Origin: Candidatus Poribacteria bacterium
GTDB lineage: Bacteria; Poribacteria; WGA-4E; WGA-3G
Direction of reading: 5' to 3'
Assembly: GCA_022821725.1 (NCBI GenBank)
Contig: JAJEDB010000098.1
Span: 1 to 38,704, forward strand
Length of the DNA stretch: 38,704 bases
The translations under genes and the position numbers were made by a program. Below the pieces are notes generated by a model, which saw only the letters and a program-made list of their open reading frames with translations, ran no database searches and had not been told where the DNA came from. Below are positions 15,067 through 23,713 of this stretch, in pieces (position 1 is the first letter of the stretch; each line of letters opens with the position of its first letter).

Positions 15067-15371
15067 TGTATGTATCTGTCTTCTCACTTTTTTCCCGTCC
15101 AAAAAATAGAATGTGTACCTTACACGGCGTAAGCGAACAGATTGATAAGATATGAAACCGCAGTTAACATAAGACGTTAATAAAAGTGTATGATCGTGAC
15201 GTAAATGCAATGGACGCGATTCAGTCGCGACGTAACCCGAACCCTCACCTCGCCTCCAATACAAAGCAGTAAAACACGAGTTGGCGGTTCGAACCTGCCC
15301 GAAATATTGTCTCGCAAACCTGTATAGGAAACCTGCGCAAGGCGGGCAGCCCAGGAGCAATAGTAAAAAAA
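15067..15371. other. 305-bp accD-topA intergenic region
   Basis: No convincing gene. It holds a small hairpin CGCGA-TTCAG-TCGCG (15215-15229), an isolated T-arm-like sequence (15283-15299), and an 18-bp sequence CCTGTATAGGAAACCTGC (15319-15336) that recurs with one change at 18429-18446 upstream of the ftsX-like gene. A weak promoter-like pair (TTGATA, TAACAT, 17 bases apart) occurs near 15140-15170. Confidence 0.5.
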
Positions 15372-17684
15372 ATGCCAAAGTCACTCGTCGTTGTTGAATC
15401 GCCGGCGAAAGCGAAGACTATCAAAAAGATTTTAGGTAGGGATTACATCGTTGAATCCTCCGTTGGACATATCCGTGACCTTCCCCCGAAGGAACTGGGT
15501 GTCGATATTGAGAATGCCTTTGCTCCGAAGTATGTCTTGATTCGGGGAAAAGGGAAGGTCGTGAAATCCCTCCAAAGCGAAGCGCGTAAGGTTGACAGCA
15601 TCTATCTCGCCGCGGATCCAGATCGCGAAGGTGAAGCTATCTGCTGGCACCTTTTTGAGGAACTGAAAAAGATAAAGAAGCCGATCCATCGGATCACGTA
15701 CAACGAAGTCACAAAAAACGCAATTTTAGAAGCAATTGAAAAACCGGGCGCCATTGATATGGCACTTGTTGATGCGCAACAGGCGCGTCGTGTCTTGGAT
15801 AGGCTCGTTGGATACCAGATTAGTCCTATCTTGTGGCGTAGTGTGAAACCGGGTCTCAGTGCCGGGAGAGTTCAATCGGTTGCAGTGCGCCTGATTTGCG
15901 AGCGTGAAGCAGAAATCGAGGCGTTTAAATCAGAAGAATACTGGACCCTCACAGCAACATTGACACCAACCAAGATTCAGCATCTCTTCCCCGCGAAGTT
16001 ACATAAAATTGGGAAAAAGAAGGGTGAAATTAATAATTATGGGTTCCGTATAGACGAAACGCGTGCCAAAGAACTGGCGGCGGACGCACAAACACAGACA
16101 TATCTCGTTGAAAAAGTCCAAAAGCGGGAACGGAAACAGAGACCTGTCCCACCGTTTATCACGAGTACCTTACAACAGGAAGCGTCTCGGAAACTCCGTT
16201 TTGTTGCTAAAAAGACGATGCTTATTGCCCAACAGCTCTATGAGGGATTGGAGATTGGCAGCGAAGGATCCGTCGGGCTCATTACATACATGCGTACCGA
16301 TTCGACCCGTGTTGCTCAGGAAGCCCTCCAAGCAACACGAGCGTACATCAAAGAAACTTATGGTGCGGAATATTTACCCAATCGTGCTGTTCATTACCGG
16401 AGCAAAAGAGGGGCACAAGATGCCCACGAAGCGATCCGTCCGACCTTGCCGTTGCGAACTCCCGCAGATTTGAAGTCATATTTGAGTAGAGATCAGTATC
16501 GACTTTATGAACTCATTTGGATGCGGTTTATAGCGAGTCAGATGAATCCAGCGATTTTTGATGGCACAACAATTGACATCCAAGCAGGCACCTATCTGTT
16601 CCGTGCCACCGGCTCAGTGATGAAATTTCGCGGATTTAGGCGCGTCTATATGGAAGGTAAAGATGATCCTGCTACCGATGAACGCGAATCGGACGAAGAG
16701 GATGTCAATTTGCCCGACGTTAAAGAAGGGGACACACTGGATCTACGTAAATTAGAACCGAAGCAGCATTTTACGCAACCTCCGCCTCGTTACAGTGAAG
16801 CCACGCTTGTGAAAATGCTGGAAGCGAAGGAGGTCGGACGTCCGAGTACCTACGCCTCTATTCTATCAACCATTCAGGACAGAGGTTATGTCACCAAAGA
16901 ACGTGGCAGACTCACGCCTACAGATGTTGGAAGACTCGTTAACGAACTCCTGAAACATGGATTTCCCAACATCGTCGACGTTGAATTCACAGCAAAAATG
17001 GAAGAGCAGCTTGATGTCATCGCTGATGGCAAAGTTAAGTGGGTAGAAACATTAGGACAGTTTTATCCTCCATTCCAAACTGCACTCAAGGAAGCCCCGG
17101 ATAGGATGTATGAAGCCCGAAAGGCGATGGAAGAGCAATCGGACGAAAAGTGTGAAAAGTGCGGGGACAACATGATTATCAAGTGGGGCAGATATGGGCG
17201 GTTTCTCGGCTGTGCCAATTATCCAGAATGTCAGAATATCAAGCGTTTAACAACCGCGAATGACGCTCCTACTGCGGAACCGGAGCCGACTGATATCACG
17301 TGCGACAAGTGTGATAAACCGATGGTTGTGAGAGTGAGCCGTGCGGGTGCCAAATTTTTGTCGTGTAGTGGATACCCAAAATGCAAAAATGCAAAGCCGA
17401 TTCCAATGGGAGTTGACTGCCCGAAGGCTGACTGTGAGGGCTACCTTGGTGAACGCCGGAGCCGCCGTGGGAAGGTCTTTTATGGTTGCAGCAACTACCC
17501 GAAATGTGAATTCTCGACGTGGGATAAACCCGTGTCCGAACCTTGTCCGAAATGCGAGGCGCCCTTCCTCGTTGAGAAGACAACAAAGTCAAAAGGGAGT
17601 GAAAGCGTAACCACGCGTCTCGTCTGTCACACATCAGATTGTGATTATACAAACCAGAAATCTCTTGTAACCGAAAACCAGTAA
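15372..17684 (+). CDS. topA: DNA topoisomerase I (type IA)
   Basis: Relaxes negative supercoils by transient single-strand cleavage. The 770 residues contain the TOPRIM domain (VVVESPAKAKTIKK with Glu9, and ADPDREGE with Asp82, Asp84, Glu86), the gate domains and the active-site Tyr306 in LITYMRTDSTR. The C-terminus holds four topoisomerase zinc ribbons: CEKCGDNMI...CANYPEC, CDKCDKPMV...CSGYPKC, CPKADCEGYL...CSNYPKC, and a final CPKCEAPFL...CHTSDC. Length and order are those of full bacterial TopA. Start context is GTAAAAAAAATG without a Shine-Dalgarno. The FtsE-like gene starts 4 bases after the stop, so the two are probably co-transcribed. Confidence 0.97.
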   Translation: MPKSLVVVESPAKAKTIKKILGRDYIVESSVGHIRDLPPKELGVDIENAFAPKYVLIRGKGKVVKSLQSEARKVDSIYLAADPDREGEAICWHLFEELKKIKKPIHRITYNEVTKNAILEAIEKPGAIDMALVDAQQARRVLDRLVGYQISPILWRSVKPGLSAGRVQSVAVRLICEREAEIEAFKSEEYWTLTATLTPTKIQHLFPAKLHKIGKKKGEINNYGFRIDETRAKELAADAQTQTYLVEKVQKRERKQRPVPPFITSTLQQEASRKLRFVAKKTMLIAQQLYEGLEIGSEGSVGLITYMRTDSTRVAQEALQATRAYIKETYGAEYLPNRAVHYRSKRGAQDAHEAIRPTLPLRTPADLKSYLSRDQYRLYELIWMRFIASQMNPAIFDGTTIDIQAGTYLFRATGSVMKFRGFRRVYMEGKDDPATDERESDEEDVNLPDVKEGDTLDLRKLEPKQHFTQPPPRYSEATLVKMLEAKEVGRPSTYASILSTIQDRGYVTKERGRLTPTDVGRLVNELLKHGFPNIVDVEFTAKMEEQLDVIADGKVKWVETLGQFYPPFQTALKEAPDRMYEARKAMEEQSDEKCEKCGDNMIIKWGRYGRFLGCANYPECQNIKRLTTANDAPTAEPEPTDITCDKCDKPMVVRVSRAGAKFLSCSGYPKCKNAKPIPMGVDCPKADCEGYLGERRSRRGKVFYGCSNYPKCEFSTWDKPVSEPCPKCEAPFLVEKTTKSKGSESVTTRLVCHTSDCDYTNQKSLVTENQ

Positions 17685-17687
17685 AAA

Positions 17688-18335
17688 ATGATACAGTTAC
17701 ACCAGGTCAGTTTCAGTTATGGCGAACTTAGTGTGCTTGAGAAGGTGAGCCTTCGCGTGGAACGCGGCGAATTCGTGTTTCTCGTGGGTCCAAGTGGCTC
17801 CGGCAAGACCACATTACAGCGCCTGTTATACGCGGATTTAGATCCAGTAGGCGGTGACCTGAGTGTGGTTGGACAACAACTTGCGCAGTTGGATAAAATG
17901 AGTCTTCCTTACTTTCGGCAGAAGATAGGACTCGTCTTTCAAGACTTCAAGTTCTTAGAAAACAAAACAGTTCGAGAGAATTTGGCACTGCCACAGCGAT
18001 TGATAGGGACGCCAACGCAACTGATTAGGGAAAATGTCGATAAACTCCTGAATCAGATGGGACTCTATCACCATCACAAAGCACTGCCATCAGAAATATC
18101 TGGCAACGAGCGACGCCGCCTTGCTATCGCGCGAGCAATTATCAACAATCCTTTGTTACTCCTCGCGGATGCCCCAACAGAAGGCTTAGATTTACGCCTT
18201 TCGCTTGAGGTGATATCACTTCTTAATGCGCTTAACTTTCAGGGGATGACTATCTTTGTCTCCACGAGTGACCGAACACTCGCCGAGAAATGTAATAAGC
18301 GGATTATTGAACTACGAGATGGCGGCATCCATTGA
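17688..18335 (+). CDS. ftsE: FtsE-like ABC ATPase with degenerate catalytic motifs
   Basis: ATPase partner of FtsX; FtsEX controls peptidoglycan hydrolases at division. The 215 residues match FtsE in length. The Walker A is perfect (GPSGSGKTT, 34-42) and the Q-loop is present (LVFQDFKFL, Gln85). Three hydrolysis elements deviate: the signature is ISGNERRR (137-144) instead of LSGGEQQR; Walker B reads LLLLADAP (156-163) with Ala162 in place of the catalytic Glu; and the H-loop reads VSTSDRTL with Ser194 in place of His. ATP binding without normal hydrolysis is therefore likely. The downstream FtsX-like gene supports the assignment, though 211 bases of repeat-containing DNA separate them. Confidence 0.82.
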   Translation: MIQLHQVSFSYGELSVLEKVSLRVERGEFVFLVGPSGSGKTTLQRLLYADLDPVGGDLSVVGQQLAQLDKMSLPYFRQKIGLVFQDFKFLENKTVRENLALPQRLIGTPTQLIRENVDKLLNQMGLYHHHKALPSEISGNERRRLAIARAIINNPLLLLADAPTEGLDLRLSLEVISLLNALNFQGMTIFVSTSDRTLAEKCNKRIIELRDGGIH

Positions 18336-18546
18336 ATGGTCATCGGTCTTCAGTCTTCGGTTATCAGTTAAGAGGTGCTTGACTTCATCAAGAATCCCTT
18401 CTAATCTTAACCATCAACTCTGTCCAAGCCTCTATAGGAAACCTGCAGGACAATACGAGGTAAACGACACAAAAGGTAGAGTTGTTAAACCAGGGTCCTT
18501 TTTAACCGACAATTCTCACTGTGAGGCAAACCGATAACTATAAAAA
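18336..18546. repeat. Repeat-bearing spacer splitting the ftsE and ftsX-like genes
   Basis: ftsE and ftsX normally touch or overlap. Here 211 bases intervene, containing the short-iteration repeat (GGTCTTCAGTCTTCGGTTA, 18349-18367) also seen at 4894 and 5098, and the 18-bp CCTCTATAGGAAACCTGC (18429-18446) shared with the region before topA. It looks like repeat expansion within an operon. Confidence 0.5.
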
Positions 18547-19404
18547 ATGCGTTATCATCTTAAGAATGCCATATCCCATATAGTCCGTGCCGGCAGTGCC
18601 AGTGTGCTGAGTTTCTTTGGCATCGGTTTCATCACTGTTTTACTTGCTACCTTACTGTTAAACCATTCATTTATACTACGGCAGTCTGAGTTTAAAAGTC
18701 ATGCCCCCACCCTAATCGCGTTTCTAAAAGACACTGTTGATGAATCAGCCGGGCGCACTTTGGTGAGCCAAATAGAAAAAAATGGGCAGGTACTCGCTGT
18801 CAATTACGCTTCAAAGGCAGAAAGCCTTGCCCGCGGTGAAATCCAATTCCAAGATTTGGGTATCCTCATTAAGGAGGCATTCGCAGAAAATAGAGGCGTA
18901 AATCCATTCCCAGCCTCCCTCAAAATTTATGTGGACGAAGACTTGATAACGCGTAAAACTTTAGAGCAGATTGCGTTGGATATTAAGGCACACGGCGAAA
19001 TTGAGGATGTGCTCTTGACAGGACAGGGGCAGTTGAAGGATCATCTACGCGATTCAGAACGGACGACGCTGGTCGCCATTGGAATAGCAGTTGCCATTAT
19101 TTGGTTTATTATCGGTTCTGTTATCCAGAAAACAGCGATTGCCCGTGGAGAGGAGATAGCCCTTATGAAACTCCTCGGCATGTCGCGTCATTATCTCCTC
19201 GCCCCCTTTGTTGTTCACGGAATTTTCCTTGGCAGTCTTGGCGCATTGTGTGGACTTGGTTGCTTTTACGGAATGTTTTATATTTTCAAACCACAATTAG
19301 GGGCGGTCGATTTTCTTACTATCTATCAGTCTATTCTAATTGTTGCCGGCGAAATGGCAATTGGGTTCCTTGCCGGTTTTGCCGCGCAGCGGAAGTTAGC
19401 ATAA
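18547..19404 (+). CDS. ftsX: FtsX-like cell division permease
   Basis: 285-residue inner-membrane protein with the FtsX layout: one N-terminal transmembrane helix (SVLSFFGIGFITVLLATLLL), a periplasmic domain of about 130 residues that in relatives activates peptidoglycan hydrolases, and three C-terminal helices. The segment between them, EIALMKLLGMSRHYLLAPFVVHG, is the FtsX/MacB-type coupling motif. Start context is ATAAAAAATG without a Shine-Dalgarno. Its ATPase partner upstream is catalytically degenerate, so this complex may act as an ATP-dependent clamp rather than a turning-over machine (inference). Confidence 0.85.
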   Translation: MRYHLKNAISHIVRAGSASVLSFFGIGFITVLLATLLLNHSFILRQSEFKSHAPTLIAFLKDTVDESAGRTLVSQIEKNGQVLAVNYASKAESLARGEIQFQDLGILIKEAFAENRGVNPFPASLKIYVDEDLITRKTLEQIALDIKAHGEIEDVLLTGQGQLKDHLRDSERTTLVAIGIAVAIIWFIIGSVIQKTAIARGEEIALMKLLGMSRHYLLAPFVVHGIFLGSLGALCGLGCFYGMFYIFKPQLGAVDFLTIYQSILIVAGEMAIGFLAGFAAQRKLA

Positions 19405-19410
19405 CAGTTT

Positions 19411-19428
19411 TTTAATTATACCTTGCGG
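19411..19428 (-). repeat. CCGCAAGG motif, reverse orientation
   Basis: The 18-base CCGCAAGGTATAATTAAA lies on the minus strand, identical to the copy at 26775-26758. It sits 10 bases before the polX-like ATG but points the opposite way, so it cannot be acting as that gene's ribosome-binding site. Confidence 0.6.
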
Positions 19429-19438
19429 ATAAACAACA

Positions 19439-21334
19439 ATGACAAATCGTGAGATTAGTGCTATATTCCAAGCTATCGGATCCCTCCTACAAATTCGCGG
19501 TGAAAGTGACTTTCGTGCTCGGATTTATGAACGAGCAGCAGATACCATTGAAAAATTCCCTGATGAATTGGCTTCCAAAGATTCCCAACACAGGACACCG
19601 GGATATAACAGAGAAGCAGTAGACAGACTTCGTGCCACCCCCGGTATAGGGAAAGCCATCGAAGACAAGACCGTTGAAATGTTGGAAACGGGACGTTGCA
19701 AATTCTATGACGAACTCACCGCAGAAACAGGAACAGACATCCTTGATTTGCTCAATCTCCGAGGGGTTGGTGTAAAAACCGCCGGGAGGTTCTATCGAGA
19801 CTATGGCGTCAGAAACCTTGATGATCTCTCGGAATTGATTGAGAGCGGACACATTAGAAACGTCCAAGGTATGGGACAAAGCACGATCCGGATGATAACC
19901 GAAAGTCTGGCATTTCAGGTAGAACAGAGGAACAAACGTCCGCTATGGCACATTTTACCCATTTCTCAAGACCTTTTCGATCGTCTGACGCGCTTGATAG
20001 AGAGCGGAAACTGGATAAAACGTTATCAATGGACGGGTGATTTACGGCGGCATGAAGAGGTATGCCACAGTGTCGCATTGATTATTGAATGTGAAGATGA
20101 AGGAACGTTTCAGTTTGAAAGTGGTCCTGTGCCTGCGCCGCTACAAGCACTTCTGGCACCGCTAAACACTATTAAAACGCCCCAGACCCCGATTGTTTGC
20201 AAAACAGACAGTCAAACTCAGTACCTATATGACAACGACACGTCTAAATTTTACAAAAGACCGACCGAAGAAAGTCAACACCAACGAACAGGGGACGTGC
20301 GTGACACGCTCCCCGTGATTCAATTTTATATTGATAGAGATTTTCCGGTATCTATCTATCTGTGTACTGCTGCCACATACGAGGCGACTCTTTTCTTGAC
20401 AACTGCGGCAGACGCACACCTTGACGCACTTTCTGACGACAGTTTTCTGGAGCCTACTGGTTTTTGGCATGAAGCGCGGGACATGACGGAAGAGAAAATA
20501 TACGAAAAACTTGGGCTCGCCTATATTCCGGCGGAACTTCGACAAGACGATGCCTCGGTGGCAGCGGCAAAAGAAGGCACTTTGCCAAAACTCATTGAGT
20601 TCACCGATTTACGAGGCGACTTACACGCACATACCGATTGGAGTGATGGACGACATACCCTCGAAGATATGGTCGCAGCGGCAAAAGCAGCGGGACTTGA
20701 ATACTTCGCCATCACTGACCACTCTGCCTCCTCTGTCATAGCAAACGGCCTGAAGCGGAAGCGACTTCTGGAACAGGTGGCACGCGTTCGTGAATTGGAT
20801 GCAGAGGTTGAAGGTATCAGAATCCTCGCAGGTTCTGAGGTAGATATCCGAGAGCATGGCGATCTGGATTATCGTGCTATAACTTTAGAACAACTTGACA
20901 TTGTCGTCGCAAGCGTTCACAGCCATTTCTCGTTATCCGAAGCAGAGATGACGCGGCGTATCGTCCGAGCGATCGAAAATCCCTTTGTCAACATCATCGG
21001 TCATCCGACAGGTAGACTGCTCGGACGTAGACCGATGTATCGAGTGAATCTTGAAGAGATCATTGAAGCCGCTGCGGAGAATAAAACGGCTTTGGAGATT
21101 AACGGCGCGCCGGACCGATTGGATCTCGACCCTGAATTCGTGCGTATGGCAAAAAAAGCGGGTGTGCTCCTGGCAGTCAACACGGATGCGCATGGCATCG
21201 AGCAACTGGCGCACCGTCAATCTGGATTGAATGTCGCCCGGCGCGGGTGGTTGACAAAAGCCGAAGTCATCAACACATACTCTCTGGAAAAATTGCGTCG
21301 GGTCTGTGGAATTGGTAATACAACACCGAAATAA
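19439..21334 (+). CDS. PolX-like protein: dead polymerase half, intact PHP phosphoesterase
   Basis: 631 residues with the domain order of bacterial PolX (family X DNA polymerase). The N-terminal 8-kDa-like and HhH region (TPGIGKAIEDKTVEML, LNLRGVGVKTAGRFY) is followed by a palm-like middle (about 165-380) and a C-terminal PHP domain (about 390-625). The polymerase motif, normally GSxRRxxxTxGDID, reads TGDLRRHEEVCHSVALI (199-215), so the catalytic Asp pair is gone. All PHP metal ligands are visible: His396, His398, Asp427, His428, Glu467, His494/His496, His522, Asp583, His585. It should therefore be a 3'-5' exonuclease or phosphoesterase that still grips gapped DNA, not a polymerase. It follows the ftsX-like gene by 34 bases. 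Confidence 0.85.
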   Translation: MTNREISAIFQAIGSLLQIRGESDFRARIYERAADTIEKFPDELASKDSQHRTPGYNREAVDRLRATPGIGKAIEDKTVEMLETGRCKFYDELTAETGTDILDLLNLRGVGVKTAGRFYRDYGVRNLDDLSELIESGHIRNVQGMGQSTIRMITESLAFQVEQRNKRPLWHILPISQDLFDRLTRLIESGNWIKRYQWTGDLRRHEEVCHSVALIIECEDEGTFQFESGPVPAPLQALLAPLNTIKTPQTPIVCKTDSQTQYLYDNDTSKFYKRPTEESQHQRTGDVRDTLPVIQFYIDRDFPVSIYLCTAATYEATLFLTTAADAHLDALSDDSFLEPTGFWHEARDMTEEKIYEKLGLAYIPAELRQDDASVAAAKEGTLPKLIEFTDLRGDLHAHTDWSDGRHTLEDMVAAAKAAGLEYFAITDHSASSVIANGLKRKRLLEQVARVRELDAEVEGIRILAGSEVDIREHGDLDYRAITLEQLDIVVASVHSHFSLSEAEMTRRIVRAIENPFVNIIGHPTGRLLGRRPMYRVNLEEIIEAAAENKTALEINGAPDRLDLDPEFVRMAKKAGVLLAVNTDAHGIEQLAHRQSGLNVARRGWLTKAEVINTYSLEKLRRVCGIGNTTPK

Positions 21335-21346
21335 TTATCTGGTTGT

Positions 21347-23308
21347 TTACTCCAAAGCCGCGAGTTGCGTCAAATGCCAGTTTGGATCCTCCAATGCCTC
21401 GTAAACGACCCCACCTTCTACGTTGTTGGGCATCGGAAGCCCGAGTAGATAGCAGAGCGTCGGCGCGACATCAACGACACGAACCTGTCGCTGCAATGCG
21501 CCTCCTTGTCGGACCCCAGCACCCGAAAGAATAAATGTAGAGTGTTGCCCGCCGATACCGAAACTCACAGAGGGTAACTGCTTGCCGTGGGCACCATCGA
21601 ACTCCGGTCGCAGGGCATAGACAACATCACCGACTAAATCTCCGTGTAGGTTAAACATCTCGGCATCTGCCCGTGTCACAGCCAACGTAAAGGGATGTCG
21701 TCCGGTTTTTTCGTCCTTATAGGTATGCAATGCTGCGATGAGTTCACGTTGCGTTGCCTCATAGTCCTCAGGGGCGACGATGCCATCCGGCTCACGTCCA
21801 GCTAAGTTGATAAAGATATGCACTAATCCAACATTGACCGCCCGCGTCTTTGTCCAGTCTATTGCCCCGTTTCCGTCTTTAACGATGAATCCGGTTTCCT
21901 CAAGCACCTCTTCGATGTCTATGGCACGGAATTGATTAGGTGTGCCGCCGTGGTCGGAACAGACAAGAATTACAGTATCTTCATCGGCTTGTGCCATGAG
22001 TCGCCCAATCATCCGATCCACAGATTGGTATGTTCGTCGTAATCCCTCACGACACCGGTGAATTGTCTCTGGTGCTGCCCCGCTGATTTCATCTGCTTGA
22101 CTGAGAAAGAAATGGCTGGCGTAGTCCGGGGCATGGCTTTCAACCATTAGAACATCCCAATCGTTGTTTTCGGAAGTTAGATGTGTTGCGACATCCGCGA
22201 GACGTTGATGGTGATAGTCAAGCACCTCGAAATAGGTCTCATCGTCCATCTGTCCGAGCGCATCACGCGCCGGATTTTGAAGGAATGAACCGATTTCAGT
22301 GTCAATTGTGGTGGCGATTGTATCTGGAACGGTGTACCCTTTTCTGGGCCAAATTTGTGGGACGAAGAGTTCAAAAGCGTCTGCCGTTTCGGTGAGCGTC
22401 ACAAGTTTCATTCGCACGTAACCTTCCACGTCAGCCGCATCAATTTCAAAGGTATCCAGCCACCACTCACTCCATTCACCGACACTCAGATCCGCCACGG
22501 CATCGTCTCCAGACCGACTCCGACAGATCCGCACTCGATCATAACCTTTATCGCCAGCGGCGTAAATCAACCCGTAAAACGGTTTGGGAATACGTGTTTC
22601 ATCGGAAGCCGCACCTTCGGAATAGACGGAGGGCATCACATCTTCTCTGCCACGCGCCAAGGGTCGAATTGTGAGGACGACCTCCCGCGCTGGTTCTGTG
22701 GAATCGGGCAGTGCCTCCCATTCCCCATCTTCAATCGGTTCAATAGTGACCGGATCAATGTGCTGAACCCCCTGTAAAGCGCTCGGATCCAGCGTCTCAG
22801 GGTCCCGTTGTCCCCCGATAGGACGTGCCGCCCATTTTCCTGCGACAAAGAGATGATACCCAGCAACCTGATGGTGGTTCGAGACCCCTGGTCCCGTCCC
22901 TTCGACCTGAATGCCCGTTGTGACGGTGGGGGGCCAAGACATTTCCCATTTCACCAGAATCGGTTTCCCACCCACTCGTTCTACGAGGTTCCAGAGGTAT
23001 TCGGATTGACACAAACCGGTATTAATACCCCATACCGTTTTATCGAGGCGATCTCCGACGGCACGGATGTTAAAGTCCATCACCTTATGTGTGCCGGGCC
23101 ATGAACCGGTAGAGAGTGCAGTCCATCCTGGTGGTGTCAATGTTGGAAATACCCCGATCATCGGACGATAAACACCTGTCTGGAGCAACTTCGCCATATT
23201 GGGGGTGTGTCCCCAATCAATCATGTTTTTGACCAGTTCCATGCTCGCGCCATCCATCCCGATGATGATTGCACGTTTTGCAGGAGCACGTTGCGTGCGT
23301 TTTGCCAT
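21347..23308 (-). CDS. Type I phosphodiesterase/nucleotide pyrophosphatase family protein
   Basis: 653-residue member of the alkaline phosphatase superfamily (PF01663-like). Metal and nucleophile motifs are visible: IIIGMDG (Asp19), the nucleophile segment FPTLTPPGWTALSTGSWPGT (Thr58 as likely nucleophile), APDYASHFF in the middle and LVCSDHGG near residue 460. There is no signal peptide; the N-terminus is basic (MAKRTQRAPAKRA), so it is probably cytoplasmic. Several hundred residues separate the conserved blocks, including a beta-rich insertion. The usual reaction is hydrolysis of a phosphodiester or phosphonate; the substrate is unknown. A good ribosome-binding site (GAGGAG) precedes the ATG. 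It converges on the polX-like gene with 12 bases between stops. Confidence 0.87.
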   Translation of the reverse strand: MAKRTQRAPAKRAIIIGMDGASMELVKNMIDWGHTPNMAKLLQTGVYRPMIGVFPTLTPPGWTALSTGSWPGTHKVMDFNIRAVGDRLDKTVWGINTGLCQSEYLWNLVERVGGKPILVKWEMSWPPTVTTGIQVEGTGPGVSNHHQVAGYHLFVAGKWAARPIGGQRDPETLDPSALQGVQHIDPVTIEPIEDGEWEALPDSTEPAREVVLTIRPLARGREDVMPSVYSEGAASDETRIPKPFYGLIYAAGDKGYDRVRICRSRSGDDAVADLSVGEWSEWWLDTFEIDAADVEGYVRMKLVTLTETADAFELFVPQIWPRKGYTVPDTIATTIDTEIGSFLQNPARDALGQMDDETYFEVLDYHHQRLADVATHLTSENNDWDVLMVESHAPDYASHFFLSQADEISGAAPETIHRCREGLRRTYQSVDRMIGRLMAQADEDTVILVCSDHGGTPNQFRAIDIEEVLEETGFIVKDGNGAIDWTKTRAVNVGLVHIFINLAGREPDGIVAPEDYEATQRELIAALHTYKDEKTGRHPFTLAVTRADAEMFNLHGDLVGDVVYALRPEFDGAHGKQLPSVSFGIGGQHSTFILSGAGVRQGGALQRQVRVVDVAPTLCYLLGLPMPNNVEGGVVYEALEDPNWHLTQLAALE

Positions 23309-23321
23309 ATTTTTTCTCCTC

Positions 23322-23645
23322 TTAGACCCAAAATGACTTAATCAGCGATACAATCGCTGCCAATGCCGATCCCAATGCTATCCAGATAGCCGCCTTTGCG
23401 TCTTTGTTTGATGTTGCTTCTTGTCTTCCTTCAAGTTTACCCCGAATCCATCTAACGTCTCCACGCATCTCACCAATTTCATTTCTAACATCACCGCGCA
23501 GCTCACCGAGCTCATCGCGTAAGTTCCTTCCATCCCCCTCTACGGTTGTCAGTCTTCTATCTATTCTGTCGTCCATTCGTTCTATCGTCCGTTTGAGATC
23601 TTCAATGGAACTTAATACCCGTTCTCTGAAATCTTGGTCTGACAT
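23322..23645 (-). CDS. Small coiled-coil, C-terminally membrane-anchored protein
   Basis: 107 residues. The first 75 are heptad-rich and highly charged with an internal direct repeat (GELRGDVRNEIGEMRGDVR), predicting a long coiled coil. The end (AAIWIALGSALAAIVSLIKSFWV) is one hydrophobic helix, so the protein is probably tail-anchored with the coiled coil in the cytoplasm. AAGGAGG precedes the start. It lies 13 bases upstream of the phosphodiesterase gene on the same strand. No named family recognised; function unknown. Confidence 0.75.
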   Translation of the reverse strand: MSDQDFRERVLSSIEDLKRTIERMDDRIDRRLTTVEGDGRNLRDELGELRGDVRNEIGEMRGDVRWIRGKLEGRQEATSNKDAKAAIWIALGSALAAIVSLIKSFWV

Positions 23646-23713
23646 GTTTTTAGCCTCCTTTTAATCTATTTATTTATTATGACGTAAGAAAGAAGAAAAA
23701 GTCAATCTGTCTG

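Noticed and set aside
15283..15299. T-arm-like sequence GGCGGTTCGAACCTGCC suggesting a tRNA
   Set aside because: A 5-bp stem and 7-base loop fit a T-arm, but no matching acceptor stem, anticodon arm or D-arm can be drawn upstream; at most a tRNA fragment or chance.
14980..15384. 134-codon minus-strand frame across the accD-topA gap
   Set aside because: It runs antisense into the ends of both genes, covers repeats and has no recognisable protein features.
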